This document shows positions 1 to 11,374 of a DNA stretch of 64,000 nt, piece by piece. The notes under the pieces were generated by a model. The model was not told where the DNA came from, made no database searches, and saw only the letters and a list, made by a program, of their open reading frames with translations. This DNA is from Chondrilla cf. caribensis. Lineage: Eukaryota; Porifera; Demospongiae; Chondrillida; Chondrillidae. The translations under genes were made by a program, and so were the position numbers. Position 1 is the stretch's first letter; each line of letters starts with the position of its first letter. The DNA is taken from contig OZ026561.1 in assembly GCA_964020155.1 (NCBI GenBank), forward strand, positions 2,624,547 to 2,688,546, in the 5' to 3' direction.

Positions 1-173
1 ATACATAAGAAAGGCAACCCAAAAGAGCCCGAGAATTTCAGACCCATCGCTCTAACTTCAGCAGTTGGCAAATTGTTCCGTTGAATTCTTGACTCTCTGA
101 TAGAGACATATGTCCTGCAGAACAAGATCATTGACCATAGACTATCAGGTATATCTGGAGTCAAGAGCACATT

Positions 174-815
174 TTGACTGTGGATGCAATCATCGACAAT
201 GCAAAAGAAAAAGGCCTTCCCCTCTGTGCTACCTTCGTCGACCTAAGAAACGCCTTTGGATCAATACCCCACAAACTCATCCATGATATGTTGGTGTACA
301 TTGATGTTTCACCCCAAATCGTCACCTACATTGACAACACTTACTCAAAATTAATTGCCTCTATCTCAACCCGCCAGTGGGTCACTCCGTCCTTTAAGAT
401 AAGCCGTGAAACTTTCCAGGGTGATACCCTCTCGCCCCTGCTATTCCTACCGTGTTTCCATCCTATTCTGTCCTACGCAGAAAATTTACCATCTACTGGC
501 TTCGAAATGACCCAAGCCCTGCCCAACTCATCTGGCCTGCCACCACCTGGATCCTTCATCAATGTCGAATGGACTGAAGGGGCTTCTGACGAGGAGAAAG
601 GTTGGTACAAATGTAGAGTGGTTCGATACCTACCTGACTGCAGAGCAGTCTTGGAATACGACAACAACACCACAGAGGAAGTCTCCCTTAGAGAAGTACA
701 ATGGCACTTCACCAGGAAATCATCTAAACCATTCATGGTACTGGACAGCAACCTCCCTGATTACCCCTTGAACAGATTCGAACTGAAGCAGTGCATCCGA
801 AAACCATCAACCTAA
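174..815 (+). pseudogene. Reverse transcriptase palm fragment with inserted Tudor/SH3-like module
   Basis: This is the longest open stretch of the retroelement, 213 residues counted from a non-ATG (TTG) codon, so the start is arbitrary. Residues 1-100 are the RT palm and fingers (VDLRNAFGSIPHKL, then QGDTLSPLLFL). Residues about 115-185 are not RT-like. They read GSFINVEWTEG, then GWYKCRVVRYLPDC, then a VLEYD strand and EEVSLREVQWHF, a beta-rich pattern that resembles a Tudor/Agenet-type SH3 barrel. The frame then stops before any YADD-type catalytic box. The module assignment is inference from residue pattern only. Confidence 0.6.
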
Positions 816-829
816 GCCCTCAAGCAGCC

Positions 830-1517
830 ACCTCTTACCTTAAGAGATGGCTGTAACTACCGAAGTGTTCCACTCTGGCCTCTTTGTTCCATCCAGGGGT
901 ATGCAATCTCCCACACCTCCCTCAGGCTCAGGAGAAGGCCAAACTTAGGCTTCTTGCACAAGTACGCATTTCACCTGATCAAAACCTGCGTGAACTAGAA
1001 AACCTCATCCGGGATCCATTGTTTGCTCATCGTCAGTGCATTCCACCAAACTGCCAAGAAATCATCCACATAGCATCACCACAAATCAACTCTAACGCCG
1101 AGGCTAATCATCTGCTTGTTTCAAAACATCCTCAGCAAATACCAAAGTGCTGTTTGGGACTCCCACCTGGAAACCCTTTCAGTCCAGTCGAAGTTCCTAG
1201 ACATTGTTGCCCTGGAACAACATTCCAAAGTGTGGTCAAGGATTATGTTCGGCCTCCCCGCAGGCCAACTATCCTTTTTAATCCGAGCAGGCATCGATGT
1301 CCTTCCATCCCCAGCCAATCTACAAAGGTGGAATATCCAACCTGACTCTACATGCTCTCTCTGTAACTCTAGACCCTGTACTGTAAGCCACATCCTCAAT
1401 GGATGTCCTACAGCTTTGAATCAAGGGTGCTATACATGGAGGCATGATAGTGTCCTGTCCCACCTTCTCAAGCTGATCCAATCCACTCTGTCAGAGGTCA
1501 TGCACTATTTATGCTGA
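830..1517 (+). pseudogene. RT thumb and zinc-finger region of the same retroelement
   Basis: Two overlapping frames (about 884-1110 and 1116-1517) must be joined to read the domain. The first gives a Lys/Arg-rich thumb with QAQEKAKLRLLAQVRISPD. The second gives VWSRIMFGLPAGQLSFLIRAG, then LPSPANLQRW and a CxxC-x(6-8)-HxxxxC finger. Such fingers precede the endonuclease in R2-like elements. A stop near 840 and the frame change near 1110 show that it is not functional. Confidence 0.6.
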
Positions 1518-1845
1518 TCTACCCGGACATCGAGCTCTTAACAACCCACCATCAACCATCCCGCCTTCTCTAGTTGCTACTTCTGCAGGCCCTGACATAG
1601 TTATCATCTCCGGCTCTTCCATACACCTGCTAGAACTTACTGTTCCATCCAACACGGTACAAAACATCATGAATGCTAGAGTAAGAAAGCAATCTAAAGC
1701 CAACTATATCCACCTCGTCAACGACCTCAAATCATTAGGCCACTCAGTCCTCCTCCACACTGCGGAATTGGGATCCCTGGGCCATTTCAACCCTGAAACA
1801 GTGTCCGAGGTACATTCCATCCTACCTTTGAAATCGAACCCGTGA
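1510..1845 (+). pseudogene. PD-(D/E)XK-like endonuclease domain of the same retroelement
   Basis: An open frame of about 111 codons reads YADLPGHR, then GPDIVIISGSSIHLLELTVP, then an alpha-rich tail with KSLGHSVLLHTAELGSLG, and ends in TGA. The PD, E-L-T spacing is the core of restriction-like endonucleases that nick the target for target-primed reverse transcription. It follows the zinc-finger region but is in another frame. The identification rests on motif spacing. Confidence 0.5.
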
Positions 1846-2490
1846 TAAGAAAGGATCTGCTCGACCTTAGCAAAGTTGCCATTACCTGCTCAAAGATCAT
1901 CTTCGAAGCCAGACTACATTCCGACTGGAACACTCATTTAGAATTAATCTGAAGCAATCTCTACTCATCATTTGTTTTTCTTTTTTTTTTCTTTTTCTTC
2001 ATGAAACCATTTGTAGCCACCTTCCAATCCTTATTGCTTGCCAGGTAAATCATTCATTGATTTGTACCCCTGTGTCCGAGCTTTTGCCTCACAAAGTCAC
2101 TCCATTACTTATCATAATGTGTGCTCTGTAAGGCATATCTGGTTTGACGTTTTTTCCTCTTGTGGTTAAGGTGTTATGTAAACAATCTAGTGACCAGTGT
2201 GTGGGCAAGTCACACGCAATTCGCGTGATGAGCAGTGACATTTTTAAATTCGCGAATACGAAAGTATCATTACAATACAAACTGCACGCTTTTTCTAGCC
2301 TTTATAGATTTAAGATACCTTCAAATGCTTCTAGGAAAAGGTTTTACTTATTCTTATGTACGTAGAGACACCTGCGTACGAAGAATTAAGGGCGTCAGAA
2401 TTTAGTAATCATTATTACGTAATCTAAACCTCGTGACAGTAATGTGATCTGGAGGGCTGTTCACAGGATTCCTCATTGCTTATGTTCTCG
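1846..2490. other. Spacer with poly-T tract, no gene seen
   Basis: The retroelement's stop is followed by presumably 3' untranslated sequence with a T-rich tract near 1970-1998. I see no conserved open frame, RNA gene or terminal repeat. The right end of the element is undefined. Confidence 0.4.
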
Positions 2491-2492
2491 AC

Positions 2493-2776
2493 AAAAGCGT
2501 TTTTTTAAACTACTACCCAGAGCTACCCCGCAAGAAGATTAGATAGAAGAAGGTTAAAGCTAACTTTCCACCGTGGTGCTTGTTGGTTTTCGCTCCCGTT
2601 GTCAAGATGTGACGGATTATGTTTAGTACCTCTTGCCGAAAACCGAGAAAAACCGTCATATCTCAGGATTGGAGAAATAAATTGACAAGCACTGCGGTGA
2701 AAAGTTAGATGTCATTATTTGAAATGTTTCTAGCGAGAAATCTAAACTCGTACCGTCCATCTAAAAAAACGCTTTT
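2493..2776. repeat. Imperfect inverted repeat (foldback)
   Basis: AAAAGCGTTTTTTTA at 2493-2507 is the exact reverse complement of 2762-2776. Inner arms also pair: CTAACTTTCCACCG near 2559 matches the complement of CGGTGAAAAGTTAG near 2695. The arms are diverged between these anchors. This is probably an old non-autonomous inverted-repeat element. Confidence 0.55.
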
Positions 2777-2908
2777 TGATGAAAGCCTTTTTTACACCAT
2801 TCTTTCCTGCATTGAGCCAATCCAAGGGGGAGAAAGATGCAGAAAATTTGAGGATATTTATCGGGCGGCCATTTTGTTTTTGGCAGCGATCTCACATGTC
2901 ATACCTGC

Positions 2909-4545
2909 GTATGACGGACCAAATTTGTCAGTGGAAAATTATGTTGATGTATCACACAATGTACGTAGCTGAAACAATTCGGTCACGAATTTGGTCCGTT
3001 ACAGGGACGGGGTACGGATAAATTGTTCGGATTTCCTCAGAGTGATACATATAGACCTTTAACTTTCATATTTGGAAGTACTGTAGATCTGTGTAGCTAT
3101 TACTTCTAAGGTTTTCTAGACGTTTCACAACCTTTGACCCATGCATGTTTTAGTTCTTGTCCGGTGTTCAATCGAGTTATCACCACCTATTATCTATGTT
3201 ACACGTGAAATTGGCTATTTCTCAGAAACTGTGGAAGCTGTATGCTTCCAATGAACATTGCTTCATGCATAGATCATTACATGTAGTCAGTATTCACTCA
3301 GTAAGATCCTCGCAGCTTATTGCAGCGCTCTGCTAGAGATGACTGTGGAGCTACTAGGCTGAGTACTGATCAATTTCGGGACACTCGCGTATCTTGGGAA
3401 TACAGAGGTTACGTATGGACTTGCATCAAGTAGGGCTTTGTATCTTCTTCCTCTTGAATCACTTTCTCCAGCTATGAAATTGGTTTGAATTACATTACAT
3501 CACTTTGTATACAAAGCAATGTAATTATATTATTATTATGATAAGTATCCGAAAGGGGGAGTAACACATTTTCGTTCAAATCGAAGAACAATGAATGTGA
3601 CACGAAAAGAAGGCCTCGGACTCACTGTACATGTGTATGTGTTTTCATGTGTTCTAATGTGAATGTGTGTTTGTCATTTATGCAAGAATCTTTAAAATTA
3701 CTATTCGGTATCATGCTACATTTGATACATACCAATAATGTTATCACATCTAAATGAACACTTAATACAATCATAGCACATCTGCCAATGCTGATAAATG
3801 CTATTATAAATGAATATGTGATTAAAGGTCACTTTGATAATACTGTGATGACATGTAATTGAAGTAAATGTTTATAGTGTAGTATGCGAAGCAGTCAATG
3901 TCTCCATCAATCTCTGTGAAAATACCATTTTGATGTCCTGTAACAAGTATATGGTTAGCAATGACTATTTATAGGATGTGCTTACACATGTTTAATCTAA
4001 ATATCACCATAATATTATTTATTGTATGAACATGAGAAATGCACATGTATTTCTTTTGTATATACATATACATTGTAGAATAAAATGTATATATGTAATA
4101 TTGTATATAATAATAATGGGTGCACTCTTAGGTATGTCTAATGTGCATTTTCATGTACATATTTTTAACATGTGTCCTCTCATATTTAATTGCGCATAAA
4201 ATGAGATATATGTGTTATAAAAAATAATTATAGATGGACGTGTGTGTCATCTGTAGTACACTAAACTATAATGATGGTGGTTAATAAAATGAACGTATTT
4301 TCAATGTGGCATGTATGCACTCCTGAATAAAGAATGCGGACAAAACGAGTGGCAGGACTAATGTACATGTATTTGACGATGTATGAATCTTCTTCCTTTT
4401 CCTTAATATGTTATTGTTATCTCTACTTTAATTATCTAGTTTTATTGTCATTATATTACATAAAAATGAATATTTGAAAGTATTGCAATTATTATTATAT
4501 GATAATGCATGTATACAATTCATAACATTATCATATTATATGTAC
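2909..4545 (+). repeat. Segmental duplication A, copy 1
   Basis: This block is nearly identical by eye to 20376-22335 in the same orientation, from ATGACGGACCAAATTTG to the CATATTAT motif at the right end. Copy 2 is longer mainly because of a (GT)n expansion (about 21112-21205) and an extra segment near 21330-21525. The first 150 bp form half of an inverted repeat related to the foldback at 19258-20150. No conserved ORF is shared by the two copies, so it looks non-coding. Confidence 0.8.
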
Positions 4546-4929
4546 ATACAGTAAGCTCGAATTACCCACACAAAGTACATGTGCAAAGATCAAGCACATA
4601 CATGTCACACAAGTCCCTATTTACATGTTGATACATTATCCTGTCCTAAATTAAAAATGCAAGTACATGCAAGTGTGTAGATGTAAGTGCCCTATTTGTT
4701 CGTTTCGTGTAAATTTTAACCACAGTTGACCAAAACTTAACCAAATCATCCACACCACCTCGTAGCACTTTCATGTCTCCTTCCAGTCAGGTGGACAATT
4801 TGAGAGGGGACACTCAATTGACTGGCAATTAGCACACATTGTGACAAAGAAGTCGCATGTTGCCAAATGCCTTATTTGTGAGCCCAAAACAAAAAATAAT
4901 GCATGGGCTAACCTTGATCAGACTCCCCT
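4546..4929. other. AT-rich spacer
   Basis: No open frame, repeat or RNA gene is supported here. Confidence 0.3.
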
Positions 4930-5470
4930 ACTGAACAGAAACAATACGTGGATATAATATTATATCAATATTACTGTTCTTATTAATAACATTAAATTGT
5001 AGTGATATTATTATTATTAGTAATCTTGCATGATTAACAGAAGTTATATATATATAACACATATCACATGCATGTGTGTACCTATTAGTATACTATTATT
5101 AGATGTACATAATGTACAGTTAAAATCAAACGCAGCTAGTGGAACAATGTATCAGTTGATATATTTCTCCTCCAATCTGTGCACTAGTAGCTGTTCTGGT
5201 TCCAACAGTAGACCTTCCTTCTCCTAACGATATACAAAGGAGTGAAACAGTACAAGATAACCTGAAGAGCACCAGCTTGGCTTGCTGATGGTAGTCTAGC
5301 CTGGGACATCATTTAATCCATGGCCAATACCTAGGGATTATGCTGGTAAACTTCAAGACCAGGTTAAGGAGCATTTGAAGGAGCACTGAAAAGATGTACG
5401 TATACTCCAGCTCACAGCAAAATCCACCTATTGTGCTTGGATACTTTGTTATATACTAGCTGGATGGAGG
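4930..5470 (+). repeat. Segmental duplication E, copy 1
   Basis: This block matches 36130-36630 in the same orientation, including TTCTCCTCCAATCTG, GAGCACCAGCTTGGCTTGC and the ATACTGGATGGAG-type end. Short frames in it are not conserved between the copies, so coding is not supported. Confidence 0.7.
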
Positions 5471-5800
5471 TTAGAGCCGTCGTTTCCTGCCTTGCAGAAG
5501 ATGTCCCGAGTGTCCCCGCGTCTTTCTAGTTGTAGAAGAATGTTTCTTGTGTCTGTCGAACGGTTCGAAGGGGATCAATCTCGCCAGTATCATGCAGAAT
5601 TGGTAGTCGATCAAAATGGCACGGTGTCCCAAAGAAAGAAACGTCAGCGTGCTTGAAAATTCGCCTCGATCGTCTCGAAAAGGGCATCCACGTCTTCCTC
5701 CGGACGTCCCGGACATCTCGAAGAGTTTGCTTCCTTCAGAGGGTCGCACGATCGCGCCAGACGTCGAAAACTTCGACCAAATTGTTGGCCTAAATATAGA
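5471..5800. other. CpG- and GC-richer island with open frames on both strands
   Basis: Base composition changes sharply from the AT-rich surroundings. Frames are open on plus (5616-5882) and minus (5471-5968, 5644-5943), and they shadow each other. I recognise no family. It could be a first exon with promoter, or a piece of an old gene. No splice site or start decides the question. Confidence 0.3.
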
Positions 5801-5969
5801 AAACAAACATATAATAATAATTCTATATATTTCCACACCGGAAGCGTATAGGTGGGCAAGAATGAATTTCCCATTATTATAGTGTAGTGTAATGTAATAA
5901 TAATTATAGTGTAATGGGGGAGATATGATTTTATTGGTTTCACTACTCATCATGTATGGCCTCCCCAAT

Positions 5970-7080
5970 GCACATCTGCATGTACATATACATATAATAT
6001 ATGCACTATTATAGAGATTTACCTATTGAACTCCATGATAATTATGTCTTTTCTCCGTATATACAGTATTATATATATTTGCCGGGATTCGTGTGTATAT
6101 ACGTATATAAATGCAGTATATTATATCTACGTCTTTATTATCGTGAAGGTGTTCGCACAAAATGCCGTCGTCTATATGTATATAGCCGGTGAGATCAGTC
6201 ATCTCATCATCAAAGAACGTTTAATTCACAATTACATTAACAGCAGTAAGTATAAATGTCCCTTCTATTATCTATGGTATAAAGCGAATTCTCGTTTAAT
6301 ATTCATTGCGGTAGTTGCATGGGGACCCTTTTCGGTCGGGGAGGACCGTTTTCTCCATGACCACTTCGCGAATTGCCGTAAACGGTCCAGGCGGACCGTT
6401 TACGGAGGGGGATCGACGGTTAACTTCGTGACACCTGTCCAAAAATGGTGGAATTCAACACCCATGGATCGATCTATGATTTTTTCAGCTGGGGAAACCG
6501 GTCTCCTATTCCCTTTATAAGGATATATTCGCCTGGAATGAATTACAAATGCCGCCAGATAGGTTATGGTAGGCATACTTGGTGCATATTGAAAGTATCT
6601 AGTCACTCCTCAAATGATTAGTTAGCCATCCCCATATCAATTTAGCAGACAAACTGGAATATTCCCAATATTGTAACTACAATTGTGATACAGTATTGCA
6701 AATCATGATGTGATGGATGTCAGGCATACATTTTGGGATAGAGCCCATAATTGGACACCAGAAATCTATATGGCTAGTACAATTATGTGAGGAGTATGAT
6801 CTTTAAATTACTATCACTAAGAGATCGATGTCACAGTGGATATTGTCTAGAAAATTTTCAGTCATATTCCTTAAGAATTTTTTCTGGGAGTCCAGATTTC
6901 CTGTGACAAAAGAAGTGTAGGTTTGGCAGATTGCTTTCCTACTTCCTTCAGTGGAAGAGATGTGTTTTAATGTAGATCTTAGATAAAGTCTTTGTTAGTC
7001 AGAGTTCCTCCCCCCAATTTTTTGGACAAAAGATAGCTCCCTCTGTACAAATACAGATCAGAAAAAGACTACAATGTGTA
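5970..7080. other. Intergenic, one short hairpin
   Basis: The sequence is AT-rich with no supported gene. A 13-bp perfect inverted repeat at 6376-6405 (CCGTAAACGGTCC, loop AGGC) sits in a locally GC-rich patch (6310-6440). Its function is unknown. Confidence 0.35.
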
Positions 7081-7100
7081 TATAAAATGCACGCCCTTAC

Positions 7101-7425
7101 CACTGATAACTTGTATTTCCTTCAAAATCTTCAGGTCTTGTAACTGAACTAGTGGTTTTCCACAAACATCATCATAAGCTAAATGAATATATCTTCCAAG
7201 ATATAAACCAATTATAAAAATTGGTAAGAAGACCAAAGTAACTCTCTTGATCATGATAATCCTAATCATTAATCTCTTTCCTTCACTTTGCTGTAAAATA
7301 ATCACTTCTTCCCCTGGTGCCTGGATGACCTGACAGGAATGAAGCTTGAGAAAATAACAGGAATTCCTCACAATGCACATGTAATGCAATACGACAATAG
7401 ATGAAATTCCGTATATTATTGTCAA
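7101..7425 (-). CDS. Candidate first exon of a type II membrane protein, family unknown
   Basis: On the minus strand a frame with several possible start Met codons encodes IKRVTLVFLPIFIIGLYLG, a single hydrophobic segment flanked by positive charges. It is followed by a polar stretch and ends at a good splice donor (GTAAGG just after 7101). This is the arrangement of a Golgi type II enzyme's cytoplasmic tail, anchor and stem. No downstream exon was found at lower coordinates, so the family cannot be named. It may also be a chance frame. Confidence 0.3.
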
Positions 7426-7429
7426 GGAG

Positions 7430-8110
7430 GATTTAACGATCTGACACTAACACAGCCAAAACGGATGACAAATACAGTGTAACATGGATCCCGCGACACA
7501 ATCAGAATACAGGTTGTGCGCAGCTTCCCGTATTACTCGGGAAATAATGGATTCGGTGAAATTGTAGCTAACGGGTTGTTTTCAACAGTCTCGTTATATA
7601 CAGGCGTTTCTCCCAGTGAATTAAACTCTATATGTATATCATTATTTACTTATATTATCGATAACATGGGAAATGTTGGCCAGCGACAGGTGGTGTGGGA
7701 GAAGGAGACGCTGTTCAGGGTGAGAAATTCAGGTGTCCTCAGAAAATCGAAGTAATCTAAACTGTTTATACACACTTCTACTTTGCTAGTCTAGCTAGCT
7801 AGCCCGTCCCCGCACACACCCCATGGCCATGGGCGGAGAGTGTGGAAGACAGATGACCACACTTGCATGATGCAAGTGTACACATATTTACGGTCAACAC
7901 AACGTACTATGCATAAACTGTCTATCGCAATCCAGAAATAATGCCAAATGCCTTATATCCCTGCCATAAGAAAGTATGTCCGGATCCGTTTCACAACTTA
8001 TGAACTGAATTTTAACTGTTCTGTCAGAAATGCAACTACTACAACGAGGTGAAAATTACTTTTCCAAGCCAATTTCATGGATGGCCTGTACTTAGAGGAA
8101 GAAGAGATAC
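7430..8110. other. Intergenic with an unrecognised 79-codon frame
   Basis: The plus frame 7516-7755 shows no motif I recognise and no flanking splice sites that make a case. The remainder is AT-rich with no supported feature. Confidence 0.25.
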
Positions 8111-8111
8111 A

Positions 8112-8270
8112 CACACAATTAAGAATACAAACACACACACATACACCCCTTCACACATATACACCCCCACACTCACAAGAACACAAGCATACACCCTGTC
8201 ACACACGCACCCACATGTCATACATTCATACACATAATATGCATGCACACACACATACACACATATACAA
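8112..8270 (+). repeat. Imperfect CA-rich simple repeat
   Basis: Interrupted ACAC/ACATAC units run for about 150 bp. Open frames in it are low-complexity translations, not genes. Confidence 0.8.
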
Positions 8271-8477
8271 ATCCCAAGAAACCTTGCAACAAGCGTAGGT
8301 GTGATAAAAGGGATACAGAAAGCTTGGAATATGGCTTCTAAAGATTTTATCTTCAGTGAAGTATGGCTTCTCCAGATGCCAGAACTGGCTGAACACAGCT
8401 ACAAGGATATTAATGTACCTGAATCATTGACCTATGCTGCTTGTGATACACAGAGACCCCTTCCCTCTGTGGTTAGG

Positions 8478-8600
8478 AGCATGTTCGTAGTCTCGTTAAC
8501 CAGACCCAGTTCTGCCTAACTTCCGATTATTCTTCGGACGTCCGATGAATAATCGGAAGTTAGGCGGAACTGGGTCTGTTTAACGAGACTAGCATGTTCG
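8478..8600. mobile_element. 103-bp palindromic MITE with 10-bp target-site duplication
   Basis: The core 8488-8590 is a near-perfect inverted repeat starting TAGTCTCGTTAACCAGACCC, with a palindromic centre TCGGACGTCCGA. It is flanked on both sides by the direct repeat AGCATGTTCG (8478-8487 and 8591-8600). The same terminal motif, TAGTCTCRCGTAGCC, recurs at 45064-45160 and near 45170, so it is a family. No coding capacity. Confidence 0.75.
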
Positions 8601-9029
8601 CACATCAAAAACATACGTATGTAACCCATGCTGGTAAATTGGCGAGAACTTCCAACTAGAATGGCAGCAACAATCACAGTAAAGTGGTAACACATAAAAT
8701 GCATGTATCATATATTATCACATGATGACGTCATACATCAAAGAGACCGGTATGTTAGTAAAAAATTTACTAACACACCTAGCACGGTTAGTAAACCATA
8801 AACGCCCAGGCGTTTACGCAAAGGTCATGGAAATCAATCAACTAAATAAACTGTCAAGCGAAATGAATATCATTAGAATGAACGCCCGAAGTCGACACAG
8901 TTAAAATAGTAACAAGAACGCGAAGTTCGTTCAGAAATCGACCCGTTCCTTTGTCGAAAGTATCAGATTAGAGTTCTTCCGGCCCTGGACTTTTTTGAAA
9001 AAAAGCTTGTATATAACACACTGTTATAT

Positions 9030-9560
9030 ACGAACGCTTGTTGTGCGTCGTATTCGTGGACGCTTCAAAAACCCTTCAAAATCCTCATCGGGACAAACCT
9101 CTAGTATGGAAGAGGGAGGCATTATGGTTTCTGAAGGATCAGATGTTCAGTAACTTCACAGTGGTTGTTTGTGTAGTAAATACTCATATTCACAGCTTGT
9201 GTAGTCTGTATAATATGCTGTCAGTTCTTACACCTTTTACAGGTGAATAGTTTTCTATGCGATCATATTGTGTATTTTTATTGTGTAGCATCCATGTTGA
9301 TATTAACTTACTATGTAAGGACTGATTAATACTCTAATAATATGTATGTATGTTGTATACAGCTAATATGTACAGTATAAGGATTACGTCAAGGATCTGC
9401 ACTAATATCTTGTGTTACAGGATACCCATGACATCAATATCTCAACTATTACCACAATAGGCAATGGCATGCATTCCTTGTAAGCCTTAGTTGCAATCAA
9501 GGTAGCATTTCACAGGCTTCAAATACATAGCTATCCTGATCAGTGTTGCTACATGACACA
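9030..9560 (+). repeat. Duplication F, copy 1 (decayed exon plus intron)
   Basis: This matches 39470-40070 on the opposite strand. It includes GGGACAAACCTCTAGTA, which in the other copy is the 3' part of a candidate exon (40003-40236, minus), and the following intron-like sequence with AATATGCTGTCAG. Here the exon part has lost its upstream half and donor context, so this copy is probably non-coding. Confidence 0.65.
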
Positions 9561-9751
9561 AGTACACCTAGTCATGTGTGGAGGTGTACTTTTGTGTGTA
9601 CCTTCAATATAGCAGTAATTTCACCACATACCTATGTGCATACATGTGTGAGTATGTGCTTGTCTTGAGGATTGAACTTTTCCATTGCGTTTGGTAACTT
9701 GCATGTGCGTACAGGTACATGTGTACAGGTACATGCATCTATGTCTATGCA

Positions 9752-9752
9752 T

Positions 9753-9815
<63 letters not shown>
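9752..9815 (+). repeat. (AC)n microsatellite
   Basis: An uninterrupted AC dinucleotide tract of about 64 bp. Frames across it on either strand are artefacts. Confidence 0.95.
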
Positions 9816-9818
<3 letters not shown>

Positions 9819-10390
9819 TCTATTCGGTTTCACATATACCCATTTTGCCCAGTGTTGAGTGCTGACTCAAGTACACCTAGTTACACCTAGTCATGTGTGG
9901 AGTTGTGCTCATGTGTGTACCTTCAATATAGCAGTAACTTCACACATACCTACATACATATACGTACATGCATGCATACATGCTTCTCATTGTACTTGTC
10001 TTTCATTGCGTTTGAGGGCTCCTAGCCATAGAGCAGAGGTTGCTGTGTTTAGTGTCCGTTTGTTGATCTTTCCTAACACTAGTCTGCCTCACTGTAGTCA
10101 CAGTTTGTGTGCATTGTGATTTCATCACAGTGTGTCCCCTTCAGAGAGCACCAACACAAAGTCATATCTTGTGTGTATATATTTATGTGCAATATATATA
10201 ATTACTTAGGTATCTTTTCCTTTGTTAGTGCATTACCGGTAGTCAGCTGTACTGCAACCTTTGTCAACCTCATTCATTCATTCATGTATATATGTTATTG
10301 CAATCATCTGTATTCCATTGTAGTTAGATCTTAGGTGAATTTGCATGTTCCAATTTATTACTGTTATGATCATTTTGTGTCTTTTGATCA
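9816..10390. other. Repeat-family sequence, no gene
   Basis: The stretch near 9840-9960 (AGTGTTGAGTGCTGACTCAAG, then GTACACCTAGT and CATGTGTGGAG) recurs inverted near 38270-38345 and 38630-38660. The rest is intron- or spacer-like up to the splice acceptor at 10395. Confidence 0.45.
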
Positions 10391-10395
10391 TCCAG

Positions 10396-10509
10396 ATATT
10401 CAGTGAGATTGTTGTAGCTGGATTCGACAGTTCTGCTTATGAGACACAGCAGATATTCTACAGCAGCAAAGATGGGACAAAGGTCCCAATGTTCATAGTA
10501 CATAAAAAA
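10396..10509 (+). pseudogene. PREP: Prolyl oligopeptidase exon, propeller to hydrolase linker
   Basis: A clean acceptor (TTTGATCATCCAG) precedes a phase-0 exon of 38 codons. It encodes [19 protein letters not shown] and then [18 protein letters not shown], and ends at a GT. This is the highly conserved segment of prolyl endopeptidase (S9A serine peptidase) joining the beta-propeller to the alpha/beta-hydrolase domain. The next exon (11226) continues in frame. The gene's upstream exons are not on this strand: equivalent ones lie at 52674-54357 on minus. No exon carrying the catalytic Ser motif was found before 13260, so the locus is incomplete. Confidence 0.8.
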
Positions 10510-11225
10510 GTCTGTCTTAGTCCATCATGTGTGTAGTGGCTGACTGCTACAAGTGAATTCACAAAAATTAATGTTTACTACGTTTAGTAGTGTTTTGTTT
10601 TATATCTGTACTGCTACTTTGTGTGTACATGTGTTTTTGTTGTAAATGTATGTTATGTTGTACGTATGTACATGTGTAGGATGTGCGAGTCATTGTTTAT
10701 TGTATGTTTGTAGAGTACTCCTCAGGAAATTTGTGGATAGAGTAGTTACTGTCCTGATTGCCTTCCTCTTCTCTCTCTCAAACCAAACCAATTTCAACAC
10801 ATATTTCATAATTAGACAGAAAGTGCATTTCTTATGCTTATTAATGTATCCTGATTGGTGGCAACATCATAGATACTGACAGGAAAAAATATCCCATGTG
10901 ACACTGAGATCCCCAGATGTGACGATTGATCAATTAATTAAGTAGCTATTGAAAGGTCAGCAAGTGGCTGATCAGGACACATGTTGTTTATAATAATTAT
11001 TGCCTTTCTGTGGGTAACACAGGGAATTGGTCCTCTTATGGAACACCTTGGGGCTTGCCCTCAGTATCCTATGCAAAGAATCCATTCCCTGTGTATTAAT
11101 TTTCTTCCTAAAAGTGATTTAATGTACATAGTACTTGTACTGTATATTACATATATGTATATACGTATGTGTGTGTTTGTGTTCATACACATGTACATAT
11201 GTACACTGTAGTGTTAACACTCCAG
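10510..11225 (+). other. Intron-like segment, partly duplicated
   Basis: It separates two in-frame prolyl oligopeptidase exons. Positions 10860-11110 match 52140-52390 on the opposite strand (GGCTGATCAGGA, then CTTATGGAACACCTTGGGGC), so an intron piece is shared with the second locus. No gene of its own. Confidence 0.65.
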
Positions 11226-11374
11226 GGTCTCACACTGGATGGGGCTCACCCCACTCTACTGTACGGTTATGGAGGATTCAACATATCCCTTAGTCCGTAC
11301 TTCAGTGTATCACGTGTGATATTCATGCAGCACTTAGGAGGTGTGTTTGCCCTGCCCAACATCAGGGGAGGAGG
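11226..11374 (+). pseudogene. PREP: Prolyl oligopeptidase exon, hydrolase domain start
   Basis: The acceptor CACTCCAG and donor GTGAGT bound a 149-bp exon encoding [19 protein letters not shown] and, further on, [10 protein letters not shown]. The family reads [19 protein letters not shown] and ANIRGGGEYG at this place. It is in frame with the exon ending at 10509. The following family segments (EYGExWHxxG, the GGSNGG nucleophile elbow) were not found between here and 13259, which suggests a deleted or unsequenced middle. Confidence 0.8.

Larger units (their letters stand above)
1..1845 (+). mobile_element. Non-LTR retrotransposon remnant with RT, zinc finger and restriction-like endonuclease, cut by the window edge
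   Basis: Conceptual translation shows, in order: an RT motif NFRPIALTS (about 38-66), the palm motif FVDLRNAFGSIPH (233-272), the motif-B signature QGDTLSPLLFL (417-450), a basic thumb-like region (about 885-1110), a Cys/His cluster CSLCNSRPCTVSHILNGC (about 1351-1410), and a C-terminal domain with PDIVII followed by LLELTVP (1590-1650). The last pattern is that of a PD-(D/E)XK restriction-like endonuclease. This order is that of R2-like and related site-specific non-LTR elements. The element is dead: stops and frame changes occur near 84, 812, 830, 1340 and 1515, and the catalytic A/YxDD segment between the palm and thumb is not visible, so an internal deletion is likely. The 5' end lies outside the window. 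Confidence 0.8.

Noticed and set aside
473..751. Minus-strand frame in the retroelement
   Set aside because: Shadow of the reverse transcriptase frame on plus.
5471..5968. 165-codon minus frame as a gene
   Set aside because: It crosses a sharp composition boundary into AT-rich sequence, and opposite-strand frames are equally open. No motif or splice site supports it.
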